A DNA stretch of 64,000 bases, from contig JADFUR010000097.1 of the NCBI GenBank assembly GCA_015222055.1, positions 1 to 64,000 on the forward strand. The letters are read 5' to 3'. Shown piece after piece: positions 10,016 through 18,164 of the stretch. The notes under the pieces were generated by a model. That model saw only the letters and a list, made by a program, of their open reading frames with translations, had not been told where the DNA came from and searched no databases. The stretch comes from Bacteroidota bacterium (GTDB taxonomy: Bacteria > Bacteroidota > Bacteroidia > Bacteroidales > B39-G9). A program made the position numbers and the translations under genes. Positions within the stretch are counted from its first letter, which is position 1, and the number at the start of each line of letters is the position of its first letter.

Positions 10016-10865
10016 TCTTGTAAGTTAAAAGTTTAAGATTATCTAAATACAATTCTGTATTTTGTTTATTATTATTTATAGCTCCAATAAATAATCGAAA
10101 TTTATAAGCCTCGGGATAATCATTGACTGTGTTTGCTAAATCAATAAAAATTTTATTCCAATTTTCCGATTCATTTATAATAATAATTGGATTATGAATA
10201 ATTTTTGATTGAGTATAAATAAGGAGCCCAACATAAAATTTATTATTGTTTTTATAGTTCATTTCAAAGAAAATAGGAGATCGGTCATTTGGCAGTCTAA
10301 ATGCGTCAATAGTCTGACATTCAAAAAGGGTGTCGTCTTCATTTAAAAAAATACCTGCGGAAAAATTTCCATCAAAAACATTAGAATTAACAAAGGAAAT
10401 AGTAGCATCGCTTTTTTCTATTGTTTCAAGAGAAGATCCATTCCCTTCAAAATTTTCTGACAATATAAAATTAACATTATCATGGTATTGAAGAATGGGA
10501 TTTAAATTAATAGTTTTTTCAGCTTGAATAATTGTGTCAATTTGATAAGAATTGAAAAAAGGGTAAAACGATCGACTTGCTGCAATTCCATTTACCTTTA
10601 TTCCGGCTCTTACCATTATATTATGTCTCCCATGTGAGAGAACTGGAAATTTTGCAGGCAATTCGTAAATGCCAAGTAAGTTCCCGTCAATGTTTATCCA
10701 GGCATCGGTTAAATTTAATGATTTTGAATCGTTGCTGACAGAAATTTTATCAATTTGAATATATCCCGGAATATCTTCGTCAGGGTTTATGCTTTCACAT
10801 GAATAGAAAGATAGACTTACGAATAATGAGAGAAATAAGACGTTTTTTTTTGTAAAAAATATCAT
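10008..10865 (-). CDS. Hypothetical lipoprotein
   Basis: The 285-residue protein has a lipoprotein signal ending in LSFYSC, with the lipid-bearing Cys at 23, followed by an acidic segment (ESINPDEDIPG). Acidic residues after the cysteine often accompany surface export in Bacteroidota. The rest is beta-rich: a PEGA-like first part with GNLLGIYELPAKFPVLSHGRHNIMVR, then a jelly-roll-like segment ending in a YLDNLKL motif as in carbohydrate-binding or adhesin-type domains. I do not recognise a named family. Its 3' end overlaps the sugar transferase start, suggesting a role linked to the polysaccharide, but this is inference. Confidence 0.6.
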   Translation of the reverse strand: MIFFTKKNVLFLSLFVSLSFYSCESINPDEDIPGYIQIDKISVSNDSKSLNLTDAWINIDGNLLGIYELPAKFPVLSHGRHNIMVRAGIKVNGIAASRSFYPFFNSYQIDTIIQAEKTINLNPILQYHDNVNFILSENFEGNGSSLETIEKSDATISFVNSNVFDGNFSAGIFLNEDDTLFECQTIDAFRLPNDRSPIFFEMNYKNNNKFYVGLLIYTQSKIIHNPIIIINESENWNKIFIDLANTVNDYPEAYKFRLFIGAINNNKQNTELYLDNLKLLTYKNE

Positions 10866-10920
10866 ATAGGCTTTTGTTTTTTTTTTATAACGTGATTAAT
10901 TAAATAATATTGTAATGTGG

Positions 10921-11844
10921 TTAAATCTGGTTTGATGTAAGTCTTATTTTATTTAAAATTTTTTCAAAGATATCTAAAATTTTTAATTCATTTTCAATAT
11001 TTATTGTTGGTTGTAAATTTTTTTCAATAGAATTATAAAAATTTGATAATTGATGAAAAATTTGATTGCTATCGGTTAATTCAAGCTTTTCAAATAATAC
11101 TCGTTTTGTACCTTTTTTAGATATTTGAGTTTGAGAATTATTAAAATCGATTTTAATTATTGTGTCACGTTGAAAAAATTTACATATATGCGTATTTTTA
11201 TTTGATATGCGACCAGCTGTAAGATTTATTACAGAGCCATTATCGAAGGTAATACGAGCATTAATAATATCGGAGGAATCGTTTATTATTGACAAACTAG
11301 TTGCATTAATTGTTTTTGCATTTGATCTTATTACACTTAATGAAAGGTTTAAATCTGTATAAATTAAATCAACAACGTTTGGTAATTTTTTTTCGTTTTT
11401 TTCGTAATTTATGAAATATTGGGCTTCAACATACATTGGGTTGTCAAAATATTTTTTTGCCGAAATAAAAGATGGAGAAAACTGTTCATTATTATATATC
11501 TGTATCTGAACATTTGCTTCATTTGCTAATTTAATTAAGCTTTCAACTTCATCTTTTGTGTAGTTTTTTATATTTTTTAGAAGTAAATGCTTTGAATTTT
11601 TTAAAGCACTTACAGCATCGTTGTAATAATTTTTTTTTGATGATGCTAAATCAATTACATCTATTGATTTAAGAAACGAATCGTAAGAGTTAAAAGGTTT
11701 AATATTAAATTCTTGAGCAGCTTTATTTGCTTCGGCTAAGTCGTGGCTATATATTCCAATTAAATTAAACTTCGAATTTTTTTTTAGTTGTTCTATATGT
11801 TGTTTCGCAAATTTATTAGTTCCTATAATCCCTATTTTGACCAT
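10921..11844 (-). CDS. Gfo/Idh/MocA-family oxidoreductase, atypical
   Basis: The product of about 307 residues opens with a Rossmann nucleotide-binding motif, MVKIGIIGTNKFAKQHIEQL, where GIIGTNKFA replaces the usual GxGxxG. The C-terminal half has the beta-sheet pattern of Gfo/Idh/MocA dehydrogenases. I place the start at the ATG at 11844; the six codons upstream from a TTG add nothing conserved. The usual EKP motif that carries the active-site lysine is replaced by LKNIKN, and the catalytic histidine region is not clear. It may therefore bind a dinucleotide without normal dehydrogenase activity, or act on an unusual substrate. It precedes the lipoprotein and sugar transferase genes on the same strand, so a role in nucleotide-sugar metabolism is possible. 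Confidence 0.7.
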   Translation of the reverse strand: MVKIGIIGTNKFAKQHIEQLKKNSKFNLIGIYSHDLAEANKAAQEFNIKPFNSYDSFLKSIDVIDLASSKKNYYNDAVSALKNSKHLLLKNIKNYTKDEVESLIKLANEANVQIQIYNNEQFSPSFISAKKYFDNPMYVEAQYFINYEKNEKKLPNVVDLIYTDLNLSLSVIRSNAKTINATSLSIINDSSDIINARITFDNGSVINLTAGRISNKNTHICKFFQRDTIIKIDFNNSQTQISKKGTKRVLFEKLELTDSNQIFHQLSNFYNSIEKNLQPTINIENELKILDIFEKILNKIRLTSNQI

Positions 11845-12151
11845 TTTAGAAGTTTTATACAAAGTAAATAATTTTTATTTTAAAACTCTTTTTAATATCT
11901 TTAATTTATTAACTTTCTTTTGTTCATAAGTGATTGTTGATGCTTTTTTTTATTTGTGGTTTTAATTCTTTTTGTTTCAGAAAAGGAATAAAAATTTTAT
12001 TCTAAATTAAAATTTAACTGTTTGATTAGCTAATATTCTTTTATTTAGGATTAATTTTCAATCAAAAATATTATATTATAATTTTTAATATTAATTTTGT
12101 GCGCTCTGACAATTTTTTTTATTGCAGGGTTTATATTCAAAACATTTACTG
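11845..12151. other. Divergent intergenic region before prfC
   Basis: This region of about 300 bases separates the minus-strand oxidoreductase gene from prfC. It holds one good match to the -7 consensus facing prfC (12092-12099). No reading frame, hairpin or repeat of note was seen. Confidence 0.5.
12092..12099 (+). promoter_or_regulatory. Candidate -7 element for prfC
   Basis: TAATTTTG matches TAnnTTTG, about 50 bases upstream of the chosen ATG at 12152. No clear -33 TTTG at 19-21 bases spacing. Confidence 0.4.
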
Positions 12152-13732
12152 ATGAAATTTATTGACGAGATAAAACGACGACGTACTTTCGCTATTGTTA
12201 GCCACCCAGATGCTGGTAAAACAACTTTAACCGAGAAATTACTTCTTTTTGGTGGTGCTATTCATGTAGCAGGTGCAGTTAAATCGAATAAAATTAAACG
12301 TACGGCAACTTCCGATTTTATGGAAATTGAACGCCAGCGTGGTATATCCGTTGCAACTTCAGTAATGGGATTTGAATATAATAATATTAAAATAAATATT
12401 TTAGATACTCCCGGGCACAAAGATTTTGCCGAAGATACTTACCGTACTCTTACTGCAGTAGATAGTGTTATCGTTGTTATTGATGCTGCTAAAGGTGTTG
12501 AAAGTCAAACTGAAAAACTAATGAATGTTTGTCGAATGCGTAATACTCCGGTTATTGTTTTTATAAATAAACTCGACCGTGAAGGTAAAGACCCATTTGA
12601 TTTGCTCGATGAAATTGAAGAGAAATTAAAGATTAAAGTTCGTCCATTATCGTGGCCAATTGGAATAGGGAAAAGCTTTAAAGGAGTATATAATCTATAC
12701 GAGCATAAGTTAAATATTTTTACACAAGCAGATAAGCAGATTGCAGAAAAACCAATCGAGCTTTTAGATTTAGATAGTAAAGATTTAGATTATTATGTTA
12801 CAGAAAATTCTGCCGATTTGCTACGTGAAGAATTGAATTTAATTAATGGCGTTTATTCTGATTTTATATTAGATGATTATCTTGAAGCTAAAATATCTCC
12901 TGTTTTTTTTGGAAGTGCTTTATATAATTTTGGAGTTAAAGAGTTGCTCGATTGTTTTATAAATATAGCTCCCTCGCCAACGCAAAGTAAAACTGTTGAA
13001 CGATTTGTTTCTCCCGAAGAGGAAAAATTTTCTGGTTTTGTATTTAAGATTCATGCAAATATGGATCCTAATCATCGAGATAGATTAGCTTTTGTGAAAA
13101 TTTGTTCGGGAACATTTAAGAGGAACACGAATTATTTACATATTCGTTTGGGTAAGAAATTAAAATTCTCCAGTCCTACTGCTTTTATGGCTTCTAAAAA
13201 GTCCGTTATTGAAGAAGCCTTCCCAGGCGATATTGTCGGTTTGCACGATACAGGAAGTTTTAAAATCGGCGATACATTTACCGAGGGTGAGCAATTGCAT
13301 TTTACTGGAATCCCAAATTTTGCTCCAGAGTTGTTCCGTTATATTGATAATGCCGACCCCATGAAATCGAAACAATTAAATAAAGGAATTATTCAGTTAA
13401 TGGACGAAGGCGTTGCTCAATTATTTATTAGTACTCTCAACGGAAGAAAAATTATTGGAACAGTTGGTGCTTTGCAGTTTGAAGTTATTCAGTATCGTTT
13501 GTTACACGAATATGGTGCTCAATGCAGATATGAGCCAATTTCATTATATAAAGCATGTTGGTTTGAAAGTGATAATGAAGAAAAATTATCCGATTTTAAA
13601 AGTCGTAAATATAAATTTATTGCAAAAGATAAATTCCAACGTCATGTTTTTCTTGCCGATTCTGCTTATTCTTTACAAATGGCTCAAGAAAAATTCCCTG
13701 AGATAAAGTTTTATTTCACTTCAGAGGTTTAA
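12152..13732 (+). CDS. prfC: Peptide chain release factor 3 (RF3)
   Basis: RF3 is a translational GTPase that recycles RF1 and RF2 from the ribosome after termination. From the ATG at 12152 the protein has 526 residues, close to the E. coli protein; a TTG ten codons upstream is open but adds no conserved residues. GTPase motifs are SHPDAGKTT (17-25), DTPGH (85-89) and NKLD (139-142). The RF3-specific segments [16 protein letters not shown] and [16 protein letters not shown] separate it from EF-G and from LepA. The following domains II and III are complete. Its 3' end overlaps the convergent phosphatase gene by 12 bases. Confidence 0.95.
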   Translation: MKFIDEIKRRRTFAIVSHPDAGKTTLTEKLLLFGGAIHVAGAVKSNKIKRTATSDFMEIERQRGISVATSVMGFEYNNIKINILDTPGHKDFAEDTYRTLTAVDSVIVVIDAAKGVESQTEKLMNVCRMRNTPVIVFINKLDREGKDPFDLLDEIEEKLKIKVRPLSWPIGIGKSFKGVYNLYEHKLNIFTQADKQIAEKPIELLDLDSKDLDYYVTENSADLLREELNLINGVYSDFILDDYLEAKISPVFFGSALYNFGVKELLDCFINIAPSPTQSKTVERFVSPEEEKFSGFVFKIHANMDPNHRDRLAFVKICSGTFKRNTNYLHIRLGKKLKFSSPTAFMASKKSVIEEAFPGDIVGLHDTGSFKIGDTFTEGEQLHFTGIPNFAPELFRYIDNADPMKSKQLNKGIIQLMDEGVAQLFISTLNGRKIIGTVGALQFEVIQYRLLHEYGAQCRYEPISLYKACWFESDNEEKLSDFKSRKYKFIAKDKFQRHVFLADSAYSLQMAQEKFPEIKFYFTSEV

Positions 13733-14284
13733 TTTTTTCGCAACAAACAGATAGTTTTTATAAAAAAATATTGCAATAATTATTCCGAGCAATGCCCCGC
13801 AAAGAACATCTCCAGGGTAGTGCACACCAAGATATATGCGACTGAATGAAACTATTGTAGCCCATAAAAAAAACGAATAGCTTACATATTTATTTTTATA
13901 TAAGCACGATATAAATGTTGCAAGGGCAAAAGTGTTTGCTGCATGTGATGATACAAAACCATATTTACCGCCACAATGGTTATTTACAATATGAACGATA
14001 TTCGAAATTTGTGAATTATGGCAAGGTCTTAATCTTTGAAATAAATCTTTAAACAAATGTACAGATATTTGGTCGCTAAAAATTATTGCAAGTATTAGTG
14101 AAGCTATTATTACTACTGATTTTTTTTTGAATTTTTTTATAATGAAGAATATTATTAAAGCATAAAGTGGAACCCATTGTATTTTCCCACTTATAAACCA
14201 CATTATTGAATCCAAAAAATCAGAATGAAGACTGTTTAAAAATAAAAACAGTTCTGTGTCGATTTGCAATAATTTATCAATCAT
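13721..14284 (-). CDS. PAP2-family membrane phosphatase
   Basis: The 187-residue inner-membrane protein has about five helices and the three-part phosphatidic acid phosphatase type 2 signature: KDLFQRLRP, then SSHAANT, then [12 protein letters not shown]. The conserved His in SSHA and the His-Asp pair in HYPGD form the active site, placed on the periplasmic side in this family. Likely substrates are undecaprenyl pyrophosphate or other lipid phosphates; sequence does not decide. The second motif has Ser instead of the usual Pro before SH, which is common. The start overlaps the 3' end of obg by eight bases, so it is probably cotranscribed with obg. Confidence 0.9.
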   Translation of the reverse strand: MIDKLLQIDTELFLFLNSLHSDFLDSIMWFISGKIQWVPLYALIIFFIIKKFKKKSVVIIASLILAIIFSDQISVHLFKDLFQRLRPCHNSQISNIVHIVNNHCGGKYGFVSSHAANTFALATFISCLYKNKYVSYSFFLWATIVSFSRIYLGVHYPGDVLCGALLGIIIAIFFYKNYLFVAKKLNL

Positions 14285-15266
14285 TTAATTCTTTCCAAAT
14301 AATATCTTTTAATTCAGTAATTCCTTCATTTACTATTGATGAAATAAAAACATAAGGGATGTCAGGTAAATCAGGTCTTATTTCTTTTTTTAGTTCATCG
14401 TCTAAAAAATCTGATTTTGAGATTGCTAAAACTCTTTTTTTGTCAAGCAATTCTGGGTTATACTGATTTAATTCGTTTACTAGAATTTTATATTCTTTAG
14501 TTATATCATCGCAATCAGAAGGAACTATGAAAAGAAGCATTGAATTTCGTTCTATATGTCGTAAAAATCTAATTCCTAAACCCTTACCTTCGTGAGCACC
14601 TTCGATAATTCCAGGAATATCTGCCATAATAAACGAACGATGGTCGCGATAAGATACAATTCCTAAATTGGGAACTAAAGTTGTAAAAGCATAATCGGCA
14701 ATTTTTGGTTTAGCAGCTGAAACAACAGATAAGAGAGTTGATTTTCCAGCATTTGGGAATCCTACCAATCCAACATCGGCTAATATTTTCAGTTCTAAAA
14801 TAAACCAATCTTCAATACCTTCTTCGCCGGGTTGTGAAAAACGGGGAGTTCGGTTAGTAGGCGATTTAAAATGAAAATTACCTTGTCCACCCCTTCCTCC
14901 TTGGGCAATGATTCTTGTTTCACCCTCTTTTGTTATTTCAAACAAAATTTCTCCGGTTTCTGCATTTTTTGCAATAGTTCCTAGAGGAACATCAACAATT
15001 ATGTCTTTTCCGTCGGCACCTGAACTTCTGTCTTTTGAGCCAAAAAGACCATTTTCAGCATGAATATGTTTTTTGTATTTTAGGGGCAATAATGTCCAGA
15101 GTTGTTTGTTTCCTCTTAAAATAATATGAGCTCCGCGTCCGCCATCGCCTCCGTCAGGTCCGCCTTTTTTTGTAAGTTTGTCTCTATGAAGATGAGCAGA
15201 TCCACCACCACCATTACCCGAACGACAAAATATTTTTACGTAATCGACAAAGTTTTTACTTGCCAT
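14277..15266 (-). CDS. obg: GTPase Obg
   Basis: Obg is a ribosome-associated GTPase needed for late 50S assembly and stress control. The 329-residue protein has the glycine-rich Obg fold at 1-160 ([14 protein letters not shown] and [12 protein letters not shown]) and a G domain with Walker A GFPNAGKS at 169-176, switch region [13 protein letters not shown] and [16 protein letters not shown]. The guanine-specificity motif appears as SKSD. There is no C-terminal OCT domain, as usual for Bacteroidota Obg. It sits with adk and hpt upstream on the same strand, a frequent arrangement in the phylum, and overlaps the PAP2 gene. Confidence 0.95.
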   Translation of the reverse strand: MASKNFVDYVKIFCRSGNGGGGSAHLHRDKLTKKGGPDGGDGGRGAHIILRGNKQLWTLLPLKYKKHIHAENGLFGSKDRSSGADGKDIIVDVPLGTIAKNAETGEILFEITKEGETRIIAQGGRGGQGNFHFKSPTNRTPRFSQPGEEGIEDWFILELKILADVGLVGFPNAGKSTLLSVVSAAKPKIADYAFTTLVPNLGIVSYRDHRSFIMADIPGIIEGAHEGKGLGIRFLRHIERNSMLLFIVPSDCDDITKEYKILVNELNQYNPELLDKKRVLAISKSDFLDDELKKEIRPDLPDIPYVFISSIVNEGITELKDIIWKELND

Positions 15267-15308
15267 ATTTGTTATATTGATTTATTTATGAATCGAATTT
15301 AGAAAGGA

Positions 15309-15316
15309 CAAAAGTA
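15309..15316 (-). promoter_or_regulatory. Candidate -7 element for obg
   Basis: The plus-strand CAAAAGTA reads TACTTTTG on the minus strand, matching TAnnTTTG. It would give a leader of about 35-40 bases before the ATG at 15266. Confidence 0.45.
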
Positions 15317-15410
15317 CGAAGAAAAAAACATTTTTATGCCCTTACGACTTTTAAAGTTTTTTAAACAAAAATCGTTACTTGTTTAGATTCAAAAAAAATA
15401 TAATACTGAT

Positions 15411-15439
15411 GCTCTTTCGGTTTCTAAATCCGAAAGAGC
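15411..15439 (-). repeat. Inverted repeat GCTCTTTCGG ... CCGAAAGAGC, possible adk terminator
   Basis: A perfect 10-bp stem (15411-15420 and 15430-15439) encloses a 9-base loop just downstream of the adk stop at 15453. On the minus strand a T-rich run follows after about 15 bases, so it may act as a weak terminator. The same CTTTCGG/CCGAAAG core recurs at 21977-22031 and 28310-28332, which marks it as a member of a small dispersed repeat family rather than a gene-specific terminator. Confidence 0.6.
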
Positions 15440-15452
15440 TATGAGTAAAGTC

Positions 15453-16028
15453 TTATTTATATTTATTAATGATTTTACAAATACGTTCAACAATTTCATC
15501 AACCGTTCCTGTACCGTCAACAGGTTGATATTTGTTTTCTTTTTTGTAAAACTCAATTATTGGAGCAGTTTGTTTATTATAAATATTAATTCTGTTTTCA
15601 ATAATAGAAACTTTTTTGTCGTCTGAGCGATCAGTTTCTTTACTTCTATTTATTAAGCGTTTTACTAACTCGTCATGATTAACCTCAAGAGTTACCATAA
15701 CATTAATTTTTGTATTTCTTTCTTTAAGAAGATTTTTAAGAAATTCTGCTTGGTTTTGAGTCCTTGGGAAACCGTCAAAAATAAAGCCGTTCTGATCGTT
15801 ATTTTCATCCAGATTATTAATTACCATCTGAATAACATCTTTATCGGGCACTAATTCTCCTTTGTCCATATATCTTTTCGCCAAAATTCCAAGAGGAGTC
15901 TTTTTTGCAATAGCATTACGTAAAATATCACCTGTAGATAGATGTATCAGATTGTATTTTTTTATAATATTTTTTGATTGTGTGCCTTTTCCCGATCCGG
16001 GAGGGCCAAAAATTACAATGTTTAGCAT
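15453..16028 (-). CDS. adk: Adenylate kinase
   Basis: Adenylate kinase interconverts ATP, AMP and ADP in the cytoplasm. The 191-residue protein has the P-loop GPPGSGKGT at 8-16, the AMP-site segment HLSTGDILR, and the DGFPRTQNQAEFL motif. The LID is the short form (RSKETDRSDD) with no zinc-binding cysteines, as in other short bacterial enzymes. Length is normal. It lies between hpt and obg on the same strand, with an inverted repeat just after its stop. Confidence 0.96.
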   Translation of the reverse strand: MLNIVIFGPPGSGKGTQSKNIIKKYNLIHLSTGDILRNAIAKKTPLGILAKRYMDKGELVPDKDVIQMVINNLDENNDQNGFIFDGFPRTQNQAEFLKNLLKERNTKINVMVTLEVNHDELVKRLINRSKETDRSDDKKVSIIENRINIYNKQTAPIIEFYKKENKYQPVDGTGTVDEIVERICKIINKYK

Positions 16029-16142
16029 TTGATTTTAGAGTTTAAAGTTCGTAATTTTAAAAATAGAATATTTTTTTTGTATCGATTTTCAATTCTCTAG
16101 TATTCAATTTAAAATATGAGTAATTATGAGTGAACACAATAT

Positions 16143-16682
16143 TTATTCGTCAATTGTGTATATATGTTTCAGATTTCTTGCATATCCATTATAGTCTAAT
16201 CCATAACCCAAAATAAAATCATTTGGTATTTCAAAACCAATATAATCAATGTGAATGGTTTTTTGATAAGCAGTTGGCTTAAATAGTAATGTGGAAATTT
16301 TTATTTCGTCAGGTTCATAACCTTTTAATTGCATAATAATGTTTTCGATTGTAATCCCAGTGTCAATAATATCTTCAATAATAACAACCGTTTTACCTCT
16401 TAAATTTTCATTTAAACCTATTAATCTTTTAATTTTACCTGTTGTTGAGGTTCCTTGATATGAAGCTAATTTAAGAAATGAAATTTGGCAATCTATTTTT
16501 ATATTTTTAAATAAATCGGCGGCAAACATAAAAGAGCCATTCAATATTCCAAGAAAAAGAACATCCTTGCCTTTTAAATCATTGTCAATATTTTTTGCTA
16601 ACACTTCAATTCTTTCTTGTATCTTGTTATAAGGAATTGATATTTTGAATTTTTTATCTAAAACTTTTATTTTATCTGACAT
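16143..16682 (-). CDS. hpt: Hypoxanthine phosphoribosyltransferase
   Basis: The enzyme salvages hypoxanthine (and often guanine) to IMP or GMP using PRPP. The 179-residue protein carries the PRPP-binding loop EDIIDTGIT at 103-111 preceded by hydrophobic VVII, a LGILNGSFMFAADL segment near 44-57, and the purine-binding FEIPNDFILGYGLDYN near the C-terminus. Length is typical. It lies upstream of adk and obg on the same strand, giving a nucleotide-related group, and is divergent from purE. Confidence 0.94.
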   Translation of the reverse strand: MSDKIKVLDKKFKISIPYNKIQERIEVLAKNIDNDLKGKDVLFLGILNGSFMFAADLFKNIKIDCQISFLKLASYQGTSTTGKIKRLIGLNENLRGKTVVIIEDIIDTGITIENIIMQLKGYEPDEIKISTLLFKPTAYQKTIHIDYIGFEIPNDFILGYGLDYNGYARNLKHIYTIDE

Positions 16683-16714
16683 TTTTTTGATTTTTTTAAC
16701 GTACTAAATTATTA

Positions 16715-16722
16715 TAATTTTG
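16715..16722 (+). promoter_or_regulatory. Candidate -7 element for purE
   Basis: TAATTTTG on the plus strand matches TAnnTTTG. It lies about 88 bases upstream of the purE start, giving a rather long leader. Confidence 0.35.
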
Positions 16723-16810
16723 ATTAATTATTTTTTATTATCTTGTGCGAAAATATAAAATAAAAGTAAGATAATCAATATAAAATAGTTTAATAATTTA
16801 ATAATATTTT

Positions 16811-17323
16811 ATGATCGCAAAAGTAAGTATAATAATGGGTAGCACATCAGATTTACCAATAATGGAGAATGCTGCTAAAATATTAGATGAATTTGAAATT
16901 CCGTTTGAAATTAATGCGCTTTCTGCACATAGAACACCACAGCAAGCCATAGATTTTTCAAAAAATGCTCATGATAGAGGAATTCGTGTTATTATAGCAG
17001 GAGCAGGTGGTGCTGCACATTTACCAGGGATTGTTGCTGCATTAACTCCGGTTCCGGTTATTGGTGTGCCAATAAAATCGTCAAACTCACTTGATGGTTG
17101 GGATTCTATTCTTTCAATTTTGCAAATGCCTTCAGGTATTCCTGTTGCTACCGTAGCAATTGATGGAGCGAAAAATGCAGGTATTCTTGCTGCTGAGATT
17201 CTTGCTGTTGCAGATGAAGAGATTCTTGAAAAAGTAAAAACCTTTAAAGCTAAACTCGAAGATAAAATTGTTAAAGCTAACAACGATTTATCGAAAATTA
17301 AATACAAAAACAAAGTTAATTAA
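16811..17323 (+). CDS. purE: N5-carboxyaminoimidazole ribonucleotide mutase
   Basis: PurE converts N5-CAIR to CAIR in de novo purine synthesis. The 170-residue protein has the class I signature: MGSTSDLP near 9-16, SAHRTP at 38-43 with catalytic His40, and GAGGAAHLPG at 64-73. KSSNSLDGWDSILSILQMP matches the active-site loop of class I enzymes. No purK is adjacent. Its stop codon shares a base with the start of the next gene (TAATG), so the membrane protein downstream is likely translated by coupling. Confidence 0.96.
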   Translation: MIAKVSIIMGSTSDLPIMENAAKILDEFEIPFEINALSAHRTPQQAIDFSKNAHDRGIRVIIAGAGGAAHLPGIVAALTPVPVIGVPIKSSNSLDGWDSILSILQMPSGIPVATVAIDGAKNAGILAAEILAVADEEILEKVKTFKAKLEDKIVKANNDLSKIKYKNKVN

Positions 17324-18150
17324 TGAGAAGACTTTTTCAAATTATAAGCTTAATAATTTTTTTTGTAATTATACAAAATAAAAGTTTTGCCGGTAGTGAA
17401 AATTATCCTGTTGGTGCACGATCTGCGGGTATGGCAAATTCTACAGTTATGACTTATGATGTATGGTCTGTTTTCCATAATCAAGCCGGCTTGGCTTTTA
17501 TCAAAAATATTTACGCTGGCTCTTATTTCGAAAATCGATTTAATATCTCTGAGTTAGGTGTTAAATCTTTTGCTTTTGTTTTGCCTACTAAGACAGGCAA
17601 TTTTGGTGCTAGTGTTACTCATTTTGGGTATTCAAAATACAATGAGAGTAAATTTGGTTTGGCTTATGCCAGAATGCTTGGTGAAAAATTTTCAGTAGGT
17701 CTTCAATTTGATTACTTAAATACCTTTGTGGGTGAGGAATATGGCAATAAAGGAACCGTCGTTTTTGAGTTGGGATTAATGGCAGAACCGATAAAAAATT
17801 TAATTATTGGAGCTCATGTCTATAATCCAACCCGTTCAAAATTTGCTGCTTATCAGGATGAACGAATACCAACAATATTTCGCCTTGGTCTTGGATATAA
17901 GTTTTCCGACAAAGTGCTGTTAACAATTGAAACAGATAAAGAATTAGATTATAAACCTACATATAAAACAGGTGTTGAATATCATTTTTTGAAAAACTTT
18001 TATCTTAGAACAGGAATTTCTGCAAATCCCAATCAGAATTTTTTTGGTATGGGTTATGTCTTTAAGCGATTTTCTTTTGATATTGCTTTTTCAACTCATG
18101 AAGTATTACCTATGACTTCTCATTTTTCAATTAATTATAAATTTAATTAG
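17323..18150 (+). CDS. Outer-membrane beta-barrel protein, PorV/PorQ-like
   Basis: The 275-residue protein has a signal peptide (about 1-23, ending SFAG). The mature N-terminus contains GARSAGMANSTVMTYDVWSVFHNQAGLAF, the pattern GxRxxGMxxxxxxxxxxxxxxxxNxAGLA that begins PorV/PorQ and FadL-like barrels. Alternating strands follow to a C-terminal HFSINYKFN. PorV and PorQ belong to the type IX secretion system, but no other such genes are in this window, so that role is only possible. Translation is coupled to purE by a one-base stop-start overlap. The next gene follows after 14 bases. Confidence 0.65.
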   Translation: MRRLFQIISLIIFFVIIQNKSFAGSENYPVGARSAGMANSTVMTYDVWSVFHNQAGLAFIKNIYAGSYFENRFNISELGVKSFAFVLPTKTGNFGASVTHFGYSKYNESKFGLAYARMLGEKFSVGLQFDYLNTFVGEEYGNKGTVVFELGLMAEPIKNLIIGAHVYNPTRSKFAAYQDERIPTIFRLGLGYKFSDKVLLTIETDKELDYKPTYKTGVEYHFLKNFYLRTGISANPNQNFFGMGYVFKRFSFDIAFSTHEVLPMTSHFSINYKFN

Positions 18151-18164
18151 AAATTGAGCTAGAT

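Noticed and set aside
16969-17313. Open frame of 114 codons on the minus strand
   Set aside because: It is fully antisense to purE, which is certain; the frame is a shadow.
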